Of a stretch of DNA of 35,219 nucleotides, positions 32,264-35,219 are shown in pieces (the stretch's first letter is position 1; each line of letters opens with the position of its first letter). Under the pieces are notes generated by a model. The model did no database searches, was not told the origin of the DNA, and saw only the letters and a program-made list of their open reading frames with translations. Origin of the DNA: Nostoc sp. FACHB-973 (lineage in GTDB: Bacteria; Cyanobacteriota; Cyanobacteriia; Cyanobacteriales; Nostocaceae); contig NZ_JACJSJ010000087.1 in the NCBI RefSeq assembly GCF_014698115.1, forward strand, positions 1 to 35,219. The letters run 5' to 3'. The translations under genes were made by a program, and so were the position numbers.

Positions 32264-32617
32264 TTAGGCTTCTACTCCCATTGTTTGGGGTTGACGCTTT
32301 TGTAATTGTTCAGAATATTTCTGGGAATAACATTTAAACCAACGCTCCCAGTAATCTTGTTTATTAGTTAATTTTGCAACTACGCGGTTGTAATTGGCAA
32401 ACCAGCCTTCCCAATAATCATTAGGCTGTTTCACGCAACCATCGCAGGTGGGACAACCAGCTTTACACTGAGGTACTGTATGAATGCTACCAACACAGTT
32501 TGTGCAGAGTTCAGGGTCAATCCAGTGCTGTCCATCAACTACTTTAACTGCATTGGTGGGACACACAGATAGACAGAGATTGCAGGAAATACATTGGCTA
32601 GTAACTTGGTAAGCCAT
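32264..32617 (-). CDS. fdxN: Ferredoxin-like protein FdxN
   Basis: This 117-residue bacterial-type 2[4Fe-4S] ferredoxin encoded with nif genes has a first cluster CxxCxxCxxxC at Cys9, 12, 15 and 19 followed by Pro, and a second at Cys38, 41, 51 and 55 with the longer loop (SIHTVPQ) seen in nif-associated members. It continues with CDGC and a C-terminal helical extension. The gene is uninterrupted here, unlike Anabaena PCC 7120 where a 55-kb element splits it. It probably supplies electrons to NifB. Confidence 0.95.
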   Translation of the reverse strand: MAYQVTSQCISCNLCLSVCPTNAVKVVDGQHWIDPELCTNCVGSIHTVPQCKAGCPTCDGCVKQPNDYWEGWFANYNRVVAKLTNKQDYWERWFKCYSQKYSEQLQKRQPQTMGVEA

Positions 32618-32632
32618 GATTATTCTCCTTTT

Positions 32633-32741
32633 GGGGATGGGGAGTGGGGTGTGGGGTGTGGGGTGTGGGGAGTGGGGAGTGGTGAGTGGGGAGTGGTGAA
32701 TATTGAAATTCCCTATTCCCTACTCCCTACTCCCTATTCCT
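32633..32741. repeat. Heptamer tandem repeats between nifB and fdxN
   Basis: GGGGAGT, GGGGTGT and GGTGAGT heptamers (32633-32698) face TCCCTAC/TCCCTAT heptamers (32709-32741) across a short AT spacer, so a hairpin can form. The nifB stop codon TAG and its last Glu codon lie inside the second block. Confidence 0.88.
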
Positions 32742-34164
32742 TAATCCATTGTTCGTAAAACTCCAAAGCAACCTTCTCAATTACGTCGTAAGCTTCAACA
32801 GTCTGTATACCAGCTTCTTGCAATTTTTCTTTGGGACAGTTACCAATTTTGGAAACTAAAACTGCCTTGCAATCTGCGATCGCTTTCATAATATACTCAA
32901 AAGAAGCTTCTTCGCCGTATCCACCTTGGCAATATTGGTCTATTTTGCGATGACTGATAAAGCGAACTTCATTACCATCCACTTCGTAAATTTGGAATTC
33001 TTTAGCATGACCGAAGTGCTGGTTAACTAATCCGCCGCCTTTGGTTGCTACTGCAACTAAGACTTTAGGACTGTTGGCAAATTTCTTGCCGGCTAGCGCT
33101 TTGTCTTTGGCTGCTTTAATTTCTTCTTTAAACTTCTCGATGCCTTCGTGAACGGTGGCGCGTTGTTCTACGTCATATTCTGGAGTCATTTCCAAGAATT
33201 TATCTTTGGAAAATTCCTGGCTGCGGTCTTCTCCCAATAATCCGACTGCATCGGCACGGCACTGGCGACAGTGACGCATCATTTTCATGTTACCGGAGCA
33301 GTTGTCTTGGACTTCTTTGAGTTCTTTGGGTGTGGGACCACGTTGACCGGTTAAACCAAAGTGTGTGCCATGTTCTGGTGCAGAAATCAATGGCATGATG
33401 TTGTGCAGGAATGCACCTTTTTCACGAATGACTCGATTCACTTCAACTAGGTGATGGTCGTTGATTCCGGGAATCATCACGGAGTTGACTTTGCACAGGA
33501 TGTCAGCTTCTTTGAGGGCTTGCAATCCTTCCATCTGTCTTTCGTGGAGAATTCTTGCGCCTTCAATGCCTCTATAACGCCTGCGTTTGTAGTGAACCCA
33601 GGGATAAATCTTAGCACCGATCTCTGGATCTACCATGTTAATGGTGATCGTAACGTGATCTATATTTAATTGTTTAATGCGATCGATGTAGTCAGGGAGC
33701 ATTAAACCATTGGTAGATAAGCACAGCTTGATGTCTGGTGCTTGCTGGGCAATCAACTCAAATGTGCGGAATGTCTTGTCTGGGTTCGCTAGTGGGTCGC
33801 CAGGACCTGCTATTCCCACAACTGTCATTTGAGGAATCTTGCCTCCAATCACCAAAGCTTTATGTGCTGCTTCTTCTGGTGTGAGCAACTCGCTAACTAC
33901 TCCGGGACGGCTTTCGTTAGCGCAATCATATTTGCGGTTGCAATAGTTGCATTGAATGTTACAGGCGGGAGCAACTGCAACGTGCATCCGGGCGTAGTGG
34001 TGATGGGCGTCTTCGCTGTAGCAGGGATGTTTGGCAATGCGTTCTTGGAGCTTTTCGTCCATTTCCACGGTGGTACTGCTGTCGCAGCCGCAACCACCGG
34101 ATTTTGCTTGGGTTGGCGATTCCGTAGCGTTGGAGGTGAGGAGTCGTGTAGACGGTGATGTCAT
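32734..34164 (-). CDS. nifB: FeMo-cofactor biosynthesis radical SAM protein NifB
   Basis: Start at the ATG at 34164 gives 476 residues, the usual length in heterocystous strains; the frame is open to a GTG at 34200. An N-terminal cysteine-rich stretch (GGCGCDSS) precedes the radical SAM motif Cys68-x3-Cys72-x2-Cys75 (ACNIQCNYC). The C-terminal 110 residues form a NifX-like domain (VLVAVATKGGGLVNQHFGH). NifB builds the NifB-co precursor using SAM. It is the first gene of the cluster, and in related strains the promoter upstream of nifB drives the following nif genes. Confidence 0.97.
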   Translation of the reverse strand: MTSPSTRLLTSNATESPTQAKSGGCGCDSSTTVEMDEKLQERIAKHPCYSEDAHHHYARMHVAVAPACNIQCNYCNRKYDCANESRPGVVSELLTPEEAAHKALVIGGKIPQMTVVGIAGPGDPLANPDKTFRTFELIAQQAPDIKLCLSTNGLMLPDYIDRIKQLNIDHVTITINMVDPEIGAKIYPWVHYKRRRYRGIEGARILHERQMEGLQALKEADILCKVNSVMIPGINDHHLVEVNRVIREKGAFLHNIMPLISAPEHGTHFGLTGQRGPTPKELKEVQDNCSGNMKMMRHCRQCRADAVGLLGEDRSQEFSKDKFLEMTPEYDVEQRATVHEGIEKFKEEIKAAKDKALAGKKFANSPKVLVAVATKGGGLVNQHFGHAKEFQIYEVDGNEVRFISHRKIDQYCQGGYGEEASFEYIMKAIADCKAVLVSKIGNCPKEKLQEAGIQTVEAYDVIEKVALEFYEQWIKE

Positions 34165-34240
34165 TGAATTTCGCAAAAGGTCGGTGGACTTGGCTGCCAC
34201 TGTGGGAGATGCTGTGGCTACTCTCTATGCCCATGAATTA

Positions 34241-34288
34241 AAGTCGCGGCTTCCACACTGCCTGCAAACCCTTGGGTTTGGGCGACTT
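34241..34288. promoter_or_regulatory. Two-part stem-loop in the nifB leader
   Basis: Outer arms AAGTCGC (34241-34247) and GCGACTT (34282-34288) enclose an inner perfect palindrome CAAACCC-TT-GGGTTTG (34265-34280). Located about 80-125 bases before the nifB ATG. It could be a leader structure or an IS-end relic; its function is not known. Confidence 0.5.
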
Positions 34289-34609
34289 GTTTTCAAGTAA
34301 GGCAGGCGATAGATATCTGATTTTGGGCTGGTGTGTGTCAAGGTTCGGTTCTTGGGTAGAATTTGTGGTTACAGCCGCGACTTCTCTTCACTTCAGGCAT
34401 GGTGCTATGTCATCCCTCCACTCACTCTTCGCTTCGTTTTGTGTAGGAGCGTTAAGTGATTGGCGATATAAGATTTATATCAGCCGTCTTTGACCGAGGC
34501 GGTGCGTCTATCTAGGATAGAATTTATTGGATTTATTAAGCTTGTACTCAAATAAGAAAAACCCTAATTCTCCAAGCATTACAAGAATTAGAAATTTTTT
34601 TTTCGGGTA

Positions 34610-34675
34610 GGGGTTCTAGTATTTTTTGGTTGGGGTTCTAGTGTTTAGATATGGGGGTTCAGGATTTCTTTGTAC
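34610..34675. repeat. Three GGGGTTC motifs at 22-bp spacing upstream of nifB
   Basis: GGGGTTC begins at 34610, 34632 and 34654; the first two continue as GGGGTTCTAGT. The exact 22-bp period is close to two helical turns, as for protein sites on one face of DNA. On the nifB sense strand they read GAACCCC, some 445-500 bases before the start codon. Confidence 0.65.
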
Positions 34676-34683
34676 TCAGCCAA

Positions 34684-34834
34684 AACCCAATCCCAGCAAG
34701 GATTTTAATCTACTTTCAACTGGGTTTGGGTTATTTGAATGTGTACTCAGATTGCCCTCAAATCCTGTCAAAAGCAATGAATGAAAGGGGTTTGAGGGTG
34801 AAAAACTGGAGTAGTTTATATCGTTCTACTCCAG
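34684..34834. promoter_or_regulatory. Three successive inverted repeats upstream of nifB
   Basis: Stem 1: AACCCAATCCCAG (34684-34696) with CTGGGTTTGGGTT (34720-34732), one mismatch. Stem 2: CCCTCAAATCC (34755-34765) with GGGTTTGAGGG (34788-34798), one wobble. Stem 3: CTGGAGTAG (34806-34814) with CTACTCCAG (34826-34834), perfect. Three stem-loops in 151 bases suggest a structured RNA or a decayed repeat element. Confidence 0.6.
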
Positions 34835-35219
34835 AAACGTGCGAAATTCAATTCTGTATCTAACATATCATTTTTTTCAGGGCAAAAATGCAATTCATAT
34901 TTTTTTAATTTTTGCTTTGACAATGATATTCAATTGTGGTTATAAGTCTTATCTGGTAATTCATACAGCTTCAGGTGAATAGAGGTGTTGATGCACATAT
35001 TTTTCAAAAAATTTAACTTTTAACTCCTTTTTTTTCATGCCCACAGTGAGGAGATGGGTAGGAAACTCTGGGGTTTTGTGTTTTTAGGAAACAATCAACT
35101 TAAATCTAACATGACTTAGCGATCGCAATGAATTTTCTTTATTGTTCATTACGAACTTTGGCATCACTTCTGAAGCAGCTGCATACCTGGTATGATTGAA
35201 GGTGGTAAAATTTGTGCAG

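Larger units (their letters stand above)
34165..35219. other. Long non-coding region upstream of nifB
   Basis: About 1 kb with no convincing gene on either strand. It contains a bipartite stem-loop at 34241-34288, a 22-bp-spaced direct repeat at 34610-34675, three successive inverted repeats at 34684-34834, and from 34835 to the end only AT-rich sequence with one HIP1 octamer near 35120. In related strains the main nif promoter lies upstream of nifB, so regulatory sites are expected here. Confidence 0.6.

Noticed and set aside
32264..32617. fdxN element interruption
   Set aside because: fdxN is complete with all eight cluster cysteines, so the fdxN element is absent here even though xisHI genes are in the window.
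33829..34158. Open frames opposite nifB, nifH and nifD
   Set aside because: All are shadows of highly conserved nif genes on the other strand.
34651..34863. 70-codon open frame upstream of nifB
   Set aside because: It spans the three inverted repeats and the 22-bp repeats, lacks a ribosome site, and shows no protein-like pattern; the structure of the DNA explains it better.

Overview
The window is from a filamentous, heterocyst-forming cyanobacterium of the Nostoc/Anabaena group (Nostocales). Four things support this: a nif cluster in the order nifB-fdxN-nifS-nifU-glbN-nifH-nifD on the minus strand; very frequent HIP1 octamers (GCGATCGC); heptameric short tandem repeats between the nif genes; and a nifD reading frame cut at the 11-bp core (GGATTACTCCG) used by the nifD excision element of heterocystous strains.

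Layout. Positions 26.4-35.2 kb hold the nitrogenase block: nifB with its long structured upstream region, fdxN, nifS, nifU, cyanoglobin glbN, nifH and the first 454 codons of nifD. At 26370-26380 nifD is interrupted. No nifD 3' end, nifK or XisA-type recombinase is seen to the left, so the simplest reading is that everything from 1 to about 26.37 kb is cargo of a very large nifD element (at least 26 kb in this window), or that this border has been rearranged.

The putative cargo is a patchwork of accessory genes and remnants. From the left: two distant paralogues of a small helical protein, each with a tandem repeat array upstream (672-1040 and 8813-9238); a DUF2267 protein; a dienelactone hydrolase; an intact xisH-xisI pair; a methyltransferase; a dCache sensor histidine kinase; an RTX-like repeat protein; an IscB RNA-guided nuclease element with a putative omega-RNA; a deleted xisH-xisI remnant joined to a truncated DUF6653 gene; two conserved hypotheticals; a CrtISO/RetSat-like oxidoreductase; a mini-array of CAT-anticodon tRNAs plus a tRNA-like relic; an SPFH/slipin-like protein; a DUF4238 protein; and a polyphosphate kinase 2 gene flanked by two PD-(D/E)XK-like paralogues.

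From about 21 to 26.4 kb the region looks like a small defence/toxin island: a methylase C-terminal relic, a vapBC pair bracketed by vapC-tail duplications, a two-gene DUF262 + HEPN operon, and a second vapBC (toxin with one in-frame stop) bracketed by a 263-bp direct repeat whose outer copy abuts the nifD att core.

How the genes work together. NifB, FdxN, NifS and NifU make and deliver the Fe-S/NifB-co precursors, NifH is the Fe protein, and GlbN is a haem protein typically induced with nif. NifD can only be completed after excision of the element in heterocysts. The toxin and defence genes near the element border could favour its retention, but that is inference.
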